A DNA stretch of 64,000 nt from Clostridiales bacterium (GCA_015071005.1 SVIG01000004.1:1-64000); one strand, 5' to 3'; positions 41,645 through 51,229 are shown, counted from the stretch's first letter. Made by a program: numbers and translations. The notes: generated by a model not told the origin, from the letters alone.

Positions 41645-42200
41645 CGTTTATGAAAAAACATATACCGATTTACCCGATTTCGATAGACGGGAAATCTTGC
41701 GCTATGCGGGCGTGAAAGGGGAAGCGGATGGGAAAACGCTCGATTTACTTGACGAGTGTTTGCAAGAGAGTAGGACTGCTTTTTCCTATCGCGTATGCTA
41801 CTGCGAACTTTCCCAATCGGCGCTTACGGAAAAAATTACGGCGGCGAAAGAGAGCGAGTCGCTCGCACGGTTTTTAAGCGGCGCGGAGCAAGCGGTGGCG
41901 TTTGCGGCGACGGTGGGGCTTGGAATCGATCGCTTGATCAATCGCTACGTGGGCGTGTCGCCCGTGAAAGCATTGTTTTTTCAAGCAATCGGCGCGGAGA
42001 GAATCGAAGCCCTTTGCGAACGGTTTTGCAAGGAGTTTGGCTTGAAGAAACGGTTTAGCCCTGGGTATGGGGATTTTGCGCTTACCGCGCAACGGGAAAT
42101 TTTCTCTATGCTTGGCTGTGAAAAGCGGATAGGGCTTTCCTTGACCGATTCCCTTTTGATGACGCCCACGAAATCGGTGACGGCGATAGGCAAGCTATAA
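41637..42200 (+). CDS. Stand-alone methionine synthase reactivation-domain protein
   Basis: 187 residues matching the vitamin B12-dependent methionine synthase activation domain: FAATVGLGIDRLINRYVGVS, AIGAERIEALCERFC and RFSPGYGDFALTAQREIF, the last containing the SAM-binding region. In E. coli this domain is fused to MetH; here it is separate, next to a MetH lacking it. It would bind the MetH cobalamin domain and remethylate inactive cob(II)alamin using SAM. ATG 41637 is used; a TTG nine bases earlier is possible. Confidence 0.88.
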   Translation: MYNVYEKTYTDLPDFDRREILRYAGVKGEADGKTLDLLDECLQESRTAFSYRVCYCELSQSALTEKITAAKESESLARFLSGAEQAVAFAATVGLGIDRLINRYVGVSPVKALFFQAIGAERIEALCERFCKEFGLKKRFSPGYGDFALTAQREIFSMLGCEKRIGLSLTDSLLMTPTKSVTAIGKL

Positions 42201-42201
42201 A

Positions 42202-42417
42202 GTGAATTGTTTTCTAGCGAAAACGTGAATTGCGCCGCAGGCGCGTGAGTTGCAAGGCAAAGCCTTGCGTGAATTGAATTGCTTTCGCTGAAAGCAATTC
42301 GTTAAGGAAAAATATATAAATAAATCCACAACACATTACGCAGTAATGCAATTCACGACGGCGGTAGCCGTCAATTCACGGCGAAGCCAATTCACGAACG
42401 CAAAGCGTTTAATTCAC
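42202..42417 (+). repeat. Octamer/mini-hairpin array, copy C
   Basis: GTGAATTG at 42202, 42225 and 42269 with a GTGAGTTG variant at 42245, central hairpin AATTGCTTTCGCTGAAAGCAATT, then CAATTCAC at 42349, 42372, 42388 and a TAATTCAC variant at 42410. Spacers: TTTTC-tagc-GAAAA, CGCC-gca-GGCG, CAAGGC-aaa-GCCTTG, CATTAC-gca-GTAATG, GACGGC-ggta-GCCGTC, GGC-gaa-GCC, AACGC-aaa-GCGTT. It fills the gap to metH and ends 18 bases before the metH start codon. Confidence 0.92.
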
Positions 42418-42434
42418 TATATTAGGAGTTTTCT

Positions 42435-44843
42435 ATGGATTTTAGACGGTTTCTAAAACATAATACCGTGATTTTGGACGGCGGTACGGGTACTCTTTTG
42501 CAAAAGGCGGGGCTGCCGCTTGGCGAACTGCCCGAACGCTGGAATCTCACGCACGCGGACGTGGTGGCGAATATCCACCGCGAGTATTACGACGCCGGGA
42601 GCAATCTCGTTTGCACGAACACCTTTGGCGCAAACGCGCTTAAATTTTCCGAAACGGAGCTCGAAGCAATCATTCGTGCGGCAATCGACAACGCGCGCAA
42701 GGGGGCGGCGCTTTCCAAGGGCGGTCAGCTCAAATACGTCGCGCTCGATATCGGTCCTTGCGGTAAGCTCTTAAAGCCCTACGGCGATTTGGCGTTTGAA
42801 GAGGCGGTTGAGCTGTTTGCGAAAACGGTGCGTTTGGGAGAAAAGCACGGCGCGGACTGTATTCTCATCGAGACGATGGGGGATTCCTATGAAACGAAAG
42901 CGGCGGTTTTGGCGGCGAGAGAAAATTCCTGCTTGCCCGTGCTCGTTTCCTGCGCGTACGGCGCGGACGGAAAATTGATGACGGGCGCGAGTCCTGCCGC
43001 GATGGTTGCAATGCTCGAAGGCTTGGGCGTGGACGCGGTTGGCGTGAATTGCTCGGTCGGGCCGAAGCAAATGCAAGAGGTGGTGGACGAGCTTTTGAAA
43101 AGAGCGTCCGTCCCCGTGCTTGTCAAGCCGAACGCAGGCTTGCCGACGGTAAAGGACGGTCAAACGGTCTACGATATCGATGAAAAGGAATTTTCCGAGC
43201 TCGCGGCGAAATTCGTGGAAAAGGGGGCGCGACTTGTCGGCGGTTGCTGCGGTACGACGCCCGAATATATCCGAAAGGTGGCAGAGGCGGTTGCGAATAG
43301 TAAGCCCAAGCCTGTGCAAGAAAAGACGTATACCTGCGTTTCTTCCTATACTCATGCGGTAGATTTCGACAAACCCATTCTCATCGGCGAGCGCATCAAT
43401 CCTACGGGCAAGAAACGCTTTAAGCAAGCGTTGATAGAAAAGGATACGGCGTATATTTTAAGCGAAGGAATTGCGCAGCAGGAAAAGGGGGCGCATATTT
43501 TAGACGTCAACGTCGGTGTTCCCGATATAGACGAAAAAACGGAGTTGCCCCGTTATATCGAAGAGCTGCAAGCCGTGATCAACCTGCCCTTACAAATCGA
43601 TACGTCAGATCCGATCGCGATGGCACGCGCGATGCGCCTTTACAATGGCAAACCGCTTGTCAATTCGGTGAATGGAAAAAGGGAAAGCATGGAGCAAATC
43701 TTTCCGCTTGTTAAAAAGTACGGCGGCGTGGTGATAGCTTTGACGCTCGACGAAAAGGGGATTCCCGAAAGCGCGGAAGAAAGAGTCGCAATCGCGGAGC
43801 GCATTATTGCGGAAGCCGCAAAATACGGCGTTTCTCAAAAGGATATTATCGTCGATCCGCTTGCGATGACCATTAGCGCGGATAAGAACGCGGCAAAGGT
43901 CACTTTGCAGGCTTTGAAGCTCCTGTGTGAACGCGGTATTAAGACTTCGCTCGGCGTTTCTAACGTGTCCTTTGGGTTGCCTTGCCGTGACACGGTGAAC
44001 GCGGCGTTTTTCGCGCTCGCGCTCCAAAACGGGCTCTCGGCGGCGATTATGAATCCCAACTCCGTGGAAATGCTCAAAACCTATTACGCATACAACGCGT
44101 TGCAGGGCTTGGACGAAAATTGCGCGGAATATATCCGCTTTGCGAGTGAAGTTTTGCCGACGGTAACGATTGGCGCACCGGCTACGGCAGCGAGCGATAA
44201 AGGGGCGGATTCCCCCTTACAAGCGGCAATTATAAAGGGTTTGAAGGAAGAAGCGGCGCGGCTGTGCGAGGCTCTTTTGGGACAAAAAGACACCCTTACA
44301 ATCGTCAATGAAGAAATCGTGCCCGCGCTCGATAGTATCGGGCAGGCGTACGAAGAAAAGCGCGCGTTTTTGCCCCAGCTTTTGATTAGCGCGGAAGCGG
44401 CGAAGAGCGCGTTTGAAAAAATTAAAGCGCATATTTTGGCGCAGGGCGGTCGGCAAACGAAAAAATGTAAAATCGTGCTCGCGACGGTCAAAGGGGATAT
44501 CCACGATATCGGCAAAAATATCGTCGCAACCCTGCTTGAAAATTACGGCTTTGACGTACTCGATTTAGGCCGTGACGTGCCGCCTGAAAAGGTGTTGGAG
44601 GCGGCGAAGGAAACGGGTGCGCCTATCATCGGGCTTTCCGCGTTGATGACGACGACCGTGCCGTCGATGTCGGAAACCATCGCGCTTGTGAAAAAAGAAC
44701 TGCCCAACGTCAAAATTATGGTCGGCGGCGCAGTATTAACGCAAGAGTACGCGGATAAAATTGGCGCGGACGGGTACGCAAAGGACGGCATGGGCGCGGT
44801 GCGCTATGCGGAAAAGGTGTACGCGGATTTATGCAAAAATTAG
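42435..44843 (+). CDS. metH: Cobalamin-dependent methionine synthase, without activation domain
   Basis: Transfers methyl from methyl-THF through cobalamin to homocysteine. 802 residues. Homocysteine-binding domain 1-290 with zinc Cys in LVGGCCGTTPEYI. Methyl-THF (pterin) domain about 315-580 (IGERINPTGKKRFK, DVNVGVPDIDE). Cobalamin cap and binding domains about 600-802, with the lower-ligand His in GDIHDIGKNIV. The fourth (SAM reactivation) domain of E. coli MetH is absent, being supplied by the gene just upstream. TAGGAG precedes the start. Confidence 0.96.
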   Translation: MDFRRFLKHNTVILDGGTGTLLQKAGLPLGELPERWNLTHADVVANIHREYYDAGSNLVCTNTFGANALKFSETELEAIIRAAIDNARKGAALSKGGQLKYVALDIGPCGKLLKPYGDLAFEEAVELFAKTVRLGEKHGADCILIETMGDSYETKAAVLAARENSCLPVLVSCAYGADGKLMTGASPAAMVAMLEGLGVDAVGVNCSVGPKQMQEVVDELLKRASVPVLVKPNAGLPTVKDGQTVYDIDEKEFSELAAKFVEKGARLVGGCCGTTPEYIRKVAEAVANSKPKPVQEKTYTCVSSYTHAVDFDKPILIGERINPTGKKRFKQALIEKDTAYILSEGIAQQEKGAHILDVNVGVPDIDEKTELPRYIEELQAVINLPLQIDTSDPIAMARAMRLYNGKPLVNSVNGKRESMEQIFPLVKKYGGVVIALTLDEKGIPESAEERVAIAERIIAEAAKYGVSQKDIIVDPLAMTISADKNAAKVTLQALKLLCERGIKTSLGVSNVSFGLPCRDTVNAAFFALALQNGLSAAIMNPNSVEMLKTYYAYNALQGLDENCAEYIRFASEVLPTVTIGAPATAASDKGADSPLQAAIIKGLKEEAARLCEALLGQKDTLTIVNEEIVPALDSIGQAYEEKRAFLPQLLISAEAAKSAFEKIKAHILAQGGRQTKKCKIVLATVKGDIHDIGKNIVATLLENYGFDVLDLGRDVPPEKVLEAAKETGAPIIGLSALMTTTVPSMSETIALVKKELPNVKIMVGGAVLTQEYADKIGADGYAKDGMGAVRYAEKVYADLCKN

Positions 44844-44924
44844 TTGTTTATACATAATTTATGCAAATATGCACAATATACACAAAATATTCAAAAAACT
44901 TGAAAAATAAAGGGATAAAAACGT

Positions 44925-44979
44925 TTGACAAAGGGTTTTTATGGGTGTATAATTAGTGCATAAATTGAATATAAATGCA
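44925..44979 (+). promoter_or_regulatory. Promoter of the arginine cluster with ArgR-like box
   Basis: TTGACA (44925-44930), 17 nt, TATAAT (44948-44953). TGAATATAAATGCA at 44966-44979 matches the ArgR box pattern TGAATWWWWATTCA with one difference and lies just past the predicted transcription start, so ArgR with arginine would block the promoter. A triloop hairpin ACGGG-ttt-CCCGT follows, next to the ribosome binding site. Confidence 0.6.
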
Positions 44980-45007
44980 AAACGGGTTTCCCGTGAAGGA
45001 GTGAATT

Positions 45008-46234
45008 ATGGAAAAGAAAGACGTTAAAAAAGTAGTGCTTGCATATTCGGGCGGTTTGGATACTTCGATCATTATCCCTTGGCTCAAAGAGAACTACAAT
45101 AATTGTGAAGTTATCGCGGTGAGCGCGGACGTAGGCCAGGAAAGCGAGCTTGACGGTTTGGAAGAAAAAGCGATCAAGACGGGCGCGTCCAAGCTTTACA
45201 TTGAGGACTTGACGGATGAATTCGTGGACGATTACGTGATCCCCACGATGCAGGCAGGCGCAAAGTATGAAGAGTATTTGCTCGGTACGTCGTTTGCTCG
45301 TCCCGTCATCGCAAAGCGTATTGTCGAGATTGCGAAAAAGGAAGGCGCGGACGCGATTTGTCACGGCTGTACGGGTAAGGGGAACGACCAAGTTCGTTTC
45401 GAGCTTACGATTAAGGCTTTTGCGCCCGATATGAAAATCATCGCGCCTTGGCGTGAATGGTCGATTAAGTCCCGTGAAGAGGAAATCGACTATGCGGAAG
45501 CGCACAACGTACCCTTGAAAATCAACCGCGAAACCAACTATTCCAAGGATAAGAACCTTTGGCATTTGAGTCACGAAGGCTTGGATTTGGAAGACGCGGG
45601 CAACGAGCCTTTGTACGAAAAGGAGGGGTTCTTGGAAATGGGAGTATCTCCCTTGCAAGCGCCCGACAAACCCACGTACGTGGAAATCGAATTTGAAAAG
45701 GGCAAACCCGTCGCGCTTGACGGCAAAAAGATGAGCGCGAAAGAGATTATCCTTGCCCTTAATAAAGTGGGCGGCGCGAACGGTATCGGGCTTTTGGATA
45801 TCGTGGAAAACCGTCTTGTCGGTATGAAGTGCCGCGGCGTGTACGAAACCCCGGGCGGCGAGATTTTGTACAAGGCGCACAGCTATTTGGAAGCCCTTTG
45901 CTTGGATAAGTACACCTCGCACAAAAAGCAAGAGCTTTCCGTATGCTTTGCGGAGCTCGTTTATAACGGACAATGGTTCACCCCTTTGCGCGAAGCGTTG
46001 ACGGCGTTCGTGGATAAGACGCAAGAACACGTAACGGGGAAGGTGCGCTTGAAGCTTTATAAAGGAAACATCATCAAAGCGGGCGCTTGGAGCGATTATT
46101 CCTTGTATTCGGAAGAGATCGCGACCTTTGGCGAAGACCACGTTTATAACCAAGCGGACGCAACGGGCTTTATTGAACTTTTCGGTTTGCCGATTAAGGT
46201 ACAAGCGGAAGTTTTGCAAAAATTAAAGAAGTAA
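45008..46234 (+). CDS. argG: Argininosuccinate synthase
   Basis: Joins citrulline and aspartate with ATP. 408 residues. ATP-binding PP-loop [15 protein letters not shown], then [14 protein letters not shown] and the citrulline/aspartate-binding [16 protein letters not shown] block. AAGGAG sits just before the ATG. First gene of the arginine cluster, behind the ArgR-like operator. Confidence 0.97.
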   Translation: MEKKDVKKVVLAYSGGLDTSIIIPWLKENYNNCEVIAVSADVGQESELDGLEEKAIKTGASKLYIEDLTDEFVDDYVIPTMQAGAKYEEYLLGTSFARPVIAKRIVEIAKKEGADAICHGCTGKGNDQVRFELTIKAFAPDMKIIAPWREWSIKSREEEIDYAEAHNVPLKINRETNYSKDKNLWHLSHEGLDLEDAGNEPLYEKEGFLEMGVSPLQAPDKPTYVEIEFEKGKPVALDGKKMSAKEIILALNKVGGANGIGLLDIVENRLVGMKCRGVYETPGGEILYKAHSYLEALCLDKYTSHKKQELSVCFAELVYNGQWFTPLREALTAFVDKTQEHVTGKVRLKLYKGNIIKAGAWSDYSLYSEEIATFGEDHVYNQADATGFIELFGLPIKVQAEVLQKLKK

Positions 46235-46258
46235 ACAGCGGATATACTTCGCAATACT

Positions 46259-46470
46259 TTGTCAGGCTGCGTTTTTCTCGGTTGCGTACGCCAAGTACGC
46301 GCCCATCGAAAAGCCTCGCCTTTCGCGTCTTGCTCGTATCTGCGCTGTTTACGGCGACGAGCTATCGCAATGTTGTCAGGCTGCGTTTTTCTCGGTTGCG
46401 TACACCAAGTACGCGCCCATCGAAAAGCCTCGCCTTTCGCGTCTTGCTCGCATCTGCGCTGTTTACGGCG
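46259..46470 (+). repeat. 98 bp direct repeat, two copies, between argG and argH
   Basis: Units at 46259-46356 and 46373-46470 differ at only two positions. They start TTGTCAGGCTGCGTTTTTCT and end TTTACGGCG. A unique 16 base spacer separates them. A frame runs through both but gives an internally duplicated Ser- and Arg-rich peptide with no family match, so I treat it as noncoding. The argG-argH gap totals 388 bases; the rest (46471-46622) holds no gene or clear promoter. Confidence 0.88.
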
Positions 46471-46622
46471 GATTTGTGCTTGCTATGGGCAAAGCTTTTC
46501 GCGGATATAACTTAACGAGTAAAGATTAGATTGAATTTTTGCCTGTCGCGTATGCGGCGGGCAAAGAATGTTTTTTTAGCGGTATATTTTTCAGAAAAAA
46601 TTGCCGTTTTGGAGTAGAAATT

Positions 46623-48002
46623 ATGGAAAAAATGTGGGCTGGTCGCTTTCAAAAAGCGCTCGATAAAAAAGCGGACGATTTCAATTCGTCCATTCGGTTC
46701 GATTGCAGAATGTACGCACAGGATATTCGCGGCTCGATCGCGCATGCCAAAATGCTCGGCAGCGTGGGGATTTTATCGAGCGAAGACGTGGAGTTGATTA
46801 TTAAAAACCTGCAAGAGATTAAGAGCGATTTGGATAGCGGCAAACTCGTATTCGATAACAATGCGGAAGATATCCACATGTTCGTGGAAGGGGAGTTGAC
46901 CAAACGCATCGGCGATGCAGGTAAGCGCTTGCACACGTCGAGAAGCCGTAACGATCAAGTGGCGGTCGATATCCGTTTATACCTTCGCGACGAAGCGGAG
47001 GAAATTCTCTCGCTTATCAAGGAAACGATGGCAGCCATCGTGGACAAAGCGGAAGAAAGCGTGGATATTATCGCCCCTGGCTATACCCATTTGCAGCGCG
47101 CGCAGCCCATCTCCTTTGGGCATCAGCTTATGGCGTACGCGATGATGTTGAAGCGGGATATCGGGCGTATTCAAGACGCCGTGGCGCGTATGAACGAAGA
47201 AAGCCCCTTGGGTAGCTGCGCTTTGGCGGGTACGACCTATGCAATCGATCGTCAAATGACGGCGGAAGCGCTTGGTTTTAGCGGTGCGTCGGCAAACAGC
47301 ATCGACGGGGTTTCCGATCGTGATTTTTGCTTGGAGCTTATGTCCGCATTCTCCCTTTTGATGATGCATTTATCCCGTCTTTCGGAAGAGCTGATTTTGT
47401 GGTCGAGCTGGGAATTCAAGTTCATTGATTTGGACGATTCCTATACGACGGGCTCGTCGATTATGCCGCAAAAGAAAAACCCCGATATGGCGGAATTGAT
47501 TCGCGGTAAAACGGGGCGCGTTTACGGGAATTTGATGGGGCTTTTGACGACGCTCAAAGGTTTACCCCTTGCCTACAACAAGGATATGCAAGAGGATAAG
47601 GAAGCGATTTTCGATTCCATCGACACGGTGAAAATGTGCTTGGAAGTGCTTGCGCCCATGCTTGCGACGATGAAAGTCAACGGCGAAAATACCTATCGTG
47701 CGGCGCAAAAGGGGTTCATCAACGCCACCGACCTTGCGGATTATCTCGTGAAAAAAGGTATGCCTTTCCGCTCGGCGTATAAAATCGTCGGCACAATCGT
47801 TGCGGAGTGTATTGAAAAGGACTGCGTACTTGATAATTTCCCTTTGACCGAATACCAAAAGCACAGCGCGCTTTTTGCGGAAGATTTGTATAACGAAATT
47901 TCCTTGGAAACGTGTGTATCCAAGCGTTTGAGCGAAGGGGGCGCGTCGCCTGCTTCAGTGCGTGTGCAAATTGCTAAAATTCGCGAATTTTTGAAGGATT
48001 GA
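46623..48002 (+). CDS. argH: Argininosuccinate lyase
   Basis: Cleaves argininosuccinate to arginine and fumarate. 459 residues. MWAGRFQKALDKKADDF at the N-terminus, HTSRSRNDQVAVDIR, and the signature loop GSSIMPQKKNPDMAE carrying the catalytic Ser. Start ATG 46623 follows GGAGTAG; a longer frame from 46539 would add 28 unlikely residues. The argC start is 5 bases after its stop. Confidence 0.97.
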   Translation: MEKMWAGRFQKALDKKADDFNSSIRFDCRMYAQDIRGSIAHAKMLGSVGILSSEDVELIIKNLQEIKSDLDSGKLVFDNNAEDIHMFVEGELTKRIGDAGKRLHTSRSRNDQVAVDIRLYLRDEAEEILSLIKETMAAIVDKAEESVDIIAPGYTHLQRAQPISFGHQLMAYAMMLKRDIGRIQDAVARMNEESPLGSCALAGTTYAIDRQMTAEALGFSGASANSIDGVSDRDFCLELMSAFSLLMMHLSRLSEELILWSSWEFKFIDLDDSYTTGSSIMPQKKNPDMAELIRGKTGRVYGNLMGLLTTLKGLPLAYNKDMQEDKEAIFDSIDTVKMCLEVLAPMLATMKVNGENTYRAAQKGFINATDLADYLVKKGMPFRSAYKIVGTIVAECIEKDCVLDNFPLTEYQKHSALFAEDLYNEISLETCVSKRLSEGGASPASVRVQIAKIREFLKD

Positions 48003-48007
48003 GAAAG

Positions 48008-48934
48008 ATGAAAAAAGTATTTATCGACGGTAGCGCAGGGACGACGGGGCTTCGTATTTACGAACGTTTATCCGCGCGCGACGACGTGGAAATTTTGACC
48101 CTTTCGGACGAGAAAAGAAAAGACCCGTCCGCAAGAAAGGAAATGCTCTATCAAGCGGATATCGCGTTTTTATGTTTGCCCGACGACGCGGCAAGAGAAG
48201 CGGTCGCCTTAGCGGAAGGCAGCGACGTGGTCATTATCGACGCGTCCACAGCGCATAGAACGTTGCCCGATTGGGCGTACGGTTTCCCCGAGCTTTCCAA
48301 AACGCACGAAGAAAAGATTTTATCGTCCAAACGGATCGCTGTACCCGGTTGTCATGCGAGCGGTTTTATCGCGCTTGTGTATCCGCTTGTGGAAGCAGGC
48401 ATTTTGCCCAAAGAAACGCTGCTTTCCTGCCACTCGATTACGGGGTATTCGGGCGGCGGCAAAAAAATGATTGCCGACTACGAAAGTGAAGACAGATCCG
48501 CGCTGCTCGGTGCGCCCCGTCAGTACGGGCTTACCCAACAGCACAAGCACTTGAAGGAAATGAAAGCGATCACGGGTATCGAAAATCCGCCTTGTTTTTC
48601 GCCCATCGTATCCGATTTTTATAGCGGTATGACGGTCACCGTGCCGTTGTTTAGAAGTCAAATCAAGGGTAGCGTGGACGAGATTAAGGCGGTGTATAAA
48701 GCGAAATATGCGAGCGAGCTTGTTGCTTACGTGGAAAGCGCGGACGAGAGCGGTTTTATTTCGGGCGCGGCGCTTTCGGGCAAGGACTCGATGAAAATCA
48801 CCGTCGCAGGGAACGAGGAGCGGATTTTGCTGATTGCGTGCTATGACAATCTTGGCAAGGGCGCGAGCGGCGCGGCGATCGAGTGCATGAATATGGTGCT
48901 CGGCGCGGAAAAAACGAAAGGGCTCGTTTTATAA
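48008..48934 (+). CDS. argC: N-acetyl-gamma-glutamyl-phosphate reductase, type 2
   Basis: NADPH-dependent third step of arginine synthesis. 309 residues, the shorter type 2 form. GSAGTTGLRIYERL nucleotide-binding start, catalytic Cys in VPGCHASGFIAL near 115, and C-terminal NLGKGASGAAIECMNM. Five bases separate it from argH, so one transcript is expected. Confidence 0.94.
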   Translation: MKKVFIDGSAGTTGLRIYERLSARDDVEILTLSDEKRKDPSARKEMLYQADIAFLCLPDDAAREAVALAEGSDVVIIDASTAHRTLPDWAYGFPELSKTHEEKILSSKRIAVPGCHASGFIALVYPLVEAGILPKETLLSCHSITGYSGGGKKMIADYESEDRSALLGAPRQYGLTQQHKHLKEMKAITGIENPPCFSPIVSDFYSGMTVTVPLFRSQIKGSVDEIKAVYKAKYASELVAYVESADESGFISGAALSGKDSMKITVAGNEERILLIACYDNLGKGASGAAIECMNMVLGAEKTKGLVL

Positions 48935-48974
48935 TTTTACGAAAATAACCTAAAAAGGAAAAGAATAGAGAAAT

Positions 48975-50189
48975 ATGTTAAAAGAGATTCAAGGCGGCGT
49001 TTGTGCCGCAAAAGGCTTTACGGCAAACGGCGTACATTGCGGTATCCGTAAAAATAAGACCAAGCGTGATTTGGCGCTCATCGTCAGCGAAACGCAGGCA
49101 AGCGCGGCGGCGGTGTACACGCAGAACTTGGTGAAGGGCGCGCCGCTTACCGTGACGAAAAACAATATCGCAAACGGCAAAGCGAGCGCGGTGATTTGCA
49201 ATAGCGGCAATGCGAATACCTGCAACGCGAACGGTATCGAAATCGCGGAAAAAATGTGCGAATTGCTCGCCAAAGAGCTTGGTATCGATCCCACCGACGT
49301 CGTAGTAGCGTCCACGGGCGTTATCGGTCAACCGCTCGACATTACGCCGATTGCGAATGGGATTCCCGCACTTGTAAAGGGATTGGGCGCGCATAGCGAT
49401 TTGGCTTGCGAAGGGATTATGACGACGGACACCCGCCCCAAAGAAATCGCTTTCGAATTTACCGTCGGCGGCAAGACCTGCCATATCGGCGGTATCGCTA
49501 AGGGAAGCGGTATGATTCATCCGAATATGGCGACGATGCTCGTATTCGTGACGACCGACTGCGCGATTTCTTCTAATATGCTCGCAAAGGCATTGAGCGC
49601 GGACGTGAAGGACTCCTTTAATATGATCAGTATCGACGGCGATACCTCGACGAACGATATGGTTTCGGTGCTTGCAAACGGTATGGCAGGGAACGAAGAA
49701 ATCAATAGCGAAGGCGTGGATTTTGATGAATTTTGTAAGGCGTTGAACGCGGTAACCGTCTATCTTTGCAGACAAATTGCGGCGGACGGCGAAGGTGCGA
49801 CCAAGCTTTTGGAATGTAAAGTTTGCGGCGGTAAGGACGAATCGGCGGCGAAAACGGTGGCAAAATCGGTGATTTGTTCTTCCCTTTTCAAAGCGGCGAT
49901 GTTCGGCGCGGACGCGAACTGGGGGCGCGTGCTTTGCGCGATCGGTTATTCGGGCGCGGATGTGGACGTACAAAAAGTCGGCGTGAGCTTCCGTTCGAAA
50001 AAAGGGGAAATCACCGTTTGCGATAGCGGCGCAGGCGTGGAATTCTCCGAAGAAAAGGCAAAAGAGATTTTGCTTGAAAAGGAAATTGAAATCCTCATCA
50101 CGCTCGGTGACGGCAATGCAACCGCGACCGCTTGGGGCTGTGATTTGACGTATGATTATGTGAAGATCAACGGCGACTATAGAACTTAA
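48975..50189 (+). CDS. argJ: Bifunctional ornithine acetyltransferase/N-acetylglutamate synthase
   Basis: Recycles acetyl from acetylornithine to glutamate, so no separate ArgA or ArgE is needed. 404 residues. The autocatalytic cleavage site is the Thr in HPNMATMLVFVTTD near residue 190, splitting the precursor into two chains. GSGMIHPNM and GADANWGRVLCAIGYSG are family blocks. A hairpin half-array (copy D) lies between it and argB. Confidence 0.96.
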   Translation: MLKEIQGGVCAAKGFTANGVHCGIRKNKTKRDLALIVSETQASAAAVYTQNLVKGAPLTVTKNNIANGKASAVICNSGNANTCNANGIEIAEKMCELLAKELGIDPTDVVVASTGVIGQPLDITPIANGIPALVKGLGAHSDLACEGIMTTDTRPKEIAFEFTVGGKTCHIGGIAKGSGMIHPNMATMLVFVTTDCAISSNMLAKALSADVKDSFNMISIDGDTSTNDMVSVLANGMAGNEEINSEGVDFDEFCKALNAVTVYLCRQIAADGEGATKLLECKVCGGKDESAAKTVAKSVICSSLFKAAMFGADANWGRVLCAIGYSGADVDVQKVGVSFRSKKGEITVCDSGAGVEFSEEKAKEILLEKEIEILITLGDGNATATAWGCDLTYDYVKINGDYRT

Positions 50190-50210
50190 AAACAAGGTAT
50201 TTGTTTTTAA

Positions 50211-50310
50211 GTGAATTGTTCCATGAACGTGAATTGCGCTTAACGGCGCGTGAATTGCAAGGCAAAGCCTTGCGTGAATTGAATTGCTTTCATTAAAAGC
50301 AATTCGTTAT
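50211..50310 (+). repeat. Octamer/mini-hairpin array, copy D (left half only)
   Basis: GTGAATTG at 50211, 50229, 50250 and 50274 with self-complementary spacers (GTTC-cat-GAAC, GCGC-ttaac-GGCGC, CAAGGC-aaa-GCCTTG), then the central hairpin AATTGCTTTCATTAAAAGCAATT. The CAATTCAC half is missing; an AT-rich tail leads straight to the argB start. It splits the arginine cluster after argJ. Confidence 0.9.
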
Positions 50311-50353
50311 GGGGAAATTATAAATTATTCCGCTCTAAATAAGGAAAAGAATT

Positions 50354-51229
50354 ATGGAAAATCAAAAACCTACCACGGCGCAGCGCGCGGAAATACTCAC
50401 CCAAGCGCTCCCGTATATCCAAAAATACAACAATAAAATCATCGTAGTCAAATACGGCGGCAACGCGATGATCAACGACGACTTGAAAGAAAAAGTCATG
50501 GGCGATATCGTGCTTTTGTCCTTGATCGGTATCAAGGTCGTGCTCGTGCACGGCGGCGGCCCTGAAATCAACGAAATGCTCGGCAAAATCGGCAAAAAAT
50601 CGGAGTTTGTCGGCGGACTTCGCGTCACCGATAAAGAAACGGTGGACGTCGTGCAAATGGTTTTGGCGGGCAAGGTCAATAAAAATCTCGTCAACCTGAT
50701 GCAAAGCAAGGGCGGTAAGGCGATCGGGCTTTGCGGTATCGACGGACACATGATTAAGGCGAAGCAGGCAAAGGTCGAGCTTGGCTACGTCGGCGATATC
50801 ACGGACGTGAACGTCGAGCCGATTTTGGACGTTTTGGAAAAGGGGTATATTCCCGTTATTTCCACCGTCGGTTACGACGAAAACAACAACGTTTACAATA
50901 TCAATGCAGACACGGCGGCGGCGCGTATCGCTGGGGAACTCAAAGCGGAATGCTTGATTTCCATGACGGACACGGTAGGGCTTTGCTACGATAAGGACGA
51001 TCCGTCTACGCTTATTTCCAAGGTATACGTTTCGGAAGCGCCCAAGCTCATTCGCGACGGCGTTATCAGCGGCGGTATGATTCCCAAAATCAACTGCTGT
51101 ATCGAATCGATTCGCCGCGGCGTGCATAAAGTCTTTATCATCGACGGGCGTGTACCGCACGCAATTTTAATTGAAATTTTGACGGACGAAGGTATCGGTA
51201 CTATGTTCGTCTCGGGCAGTAAATTATGA
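50354..51229 (+). CDS. argB: Acetylglutamate kinase
   Basis: Phosphorylates N-acetylglutamate, usually the feedback-controlled step. 291 residues. VVKYGGNAMIN at the N-terminus, VLVHGGGPEIN for substrate, and GGMIPKINCCIESI near the C-terminus. The N-terminal helix before the kinase core (AEILTQALPYIQKYN) is the kind found in arginine-sensitive hexameric forms, so arginine inhibition is likely. Stop overlaps the argD start (ATGA). Confidence 0.96.
   Translation: MENQKPTTAQRAEILTQALPYIQKYNNKIIVVKYGGNAMINDDLKEKVMGDIVLLSLIGIKVVLVHGGGPEINEMLGKIGKKSEFVGGLRVTDKETVDVVQMVLAGKVNKNLVNLMQSKGGKAIGLCGIDGHMIKAKQAKVELGYVGDITDVNVEPILDVLEKGYIPVISTVGYDENNNVYNINADTAAARIAGELKAECLISMTDTVGLCYDKDDPSTLISKVYVSEAPKLIRDGVISGGMIPKINCCIESIRRGVHKVFIIDGRVPHAILIEILTDEGIGTMFVSGSKL

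Noticed and set aside
40684..42434. SAM-I, T-box or cobalamin riboswitch ahead of metF or metH
   Set aside because: The metF leader is short with only one 9 bp hairpin, and the metH leader is the hairpin array; no conserved riboswitch core was found.
44843..45007. Attenuator or T-box in the argG leader
   Set aside because: The leader after the predicted transcription start is under 50 bases and contains only a 5 bp triloop hairpin next to the ribosome binding site.
46259..46510. A protein-coding gene across the 98 bp repeat
   Set aside because: The two overlapping frames give internally duplicated low-complexity peptides that simply reflect the DNA repeat, and no ribosome binding site is present.
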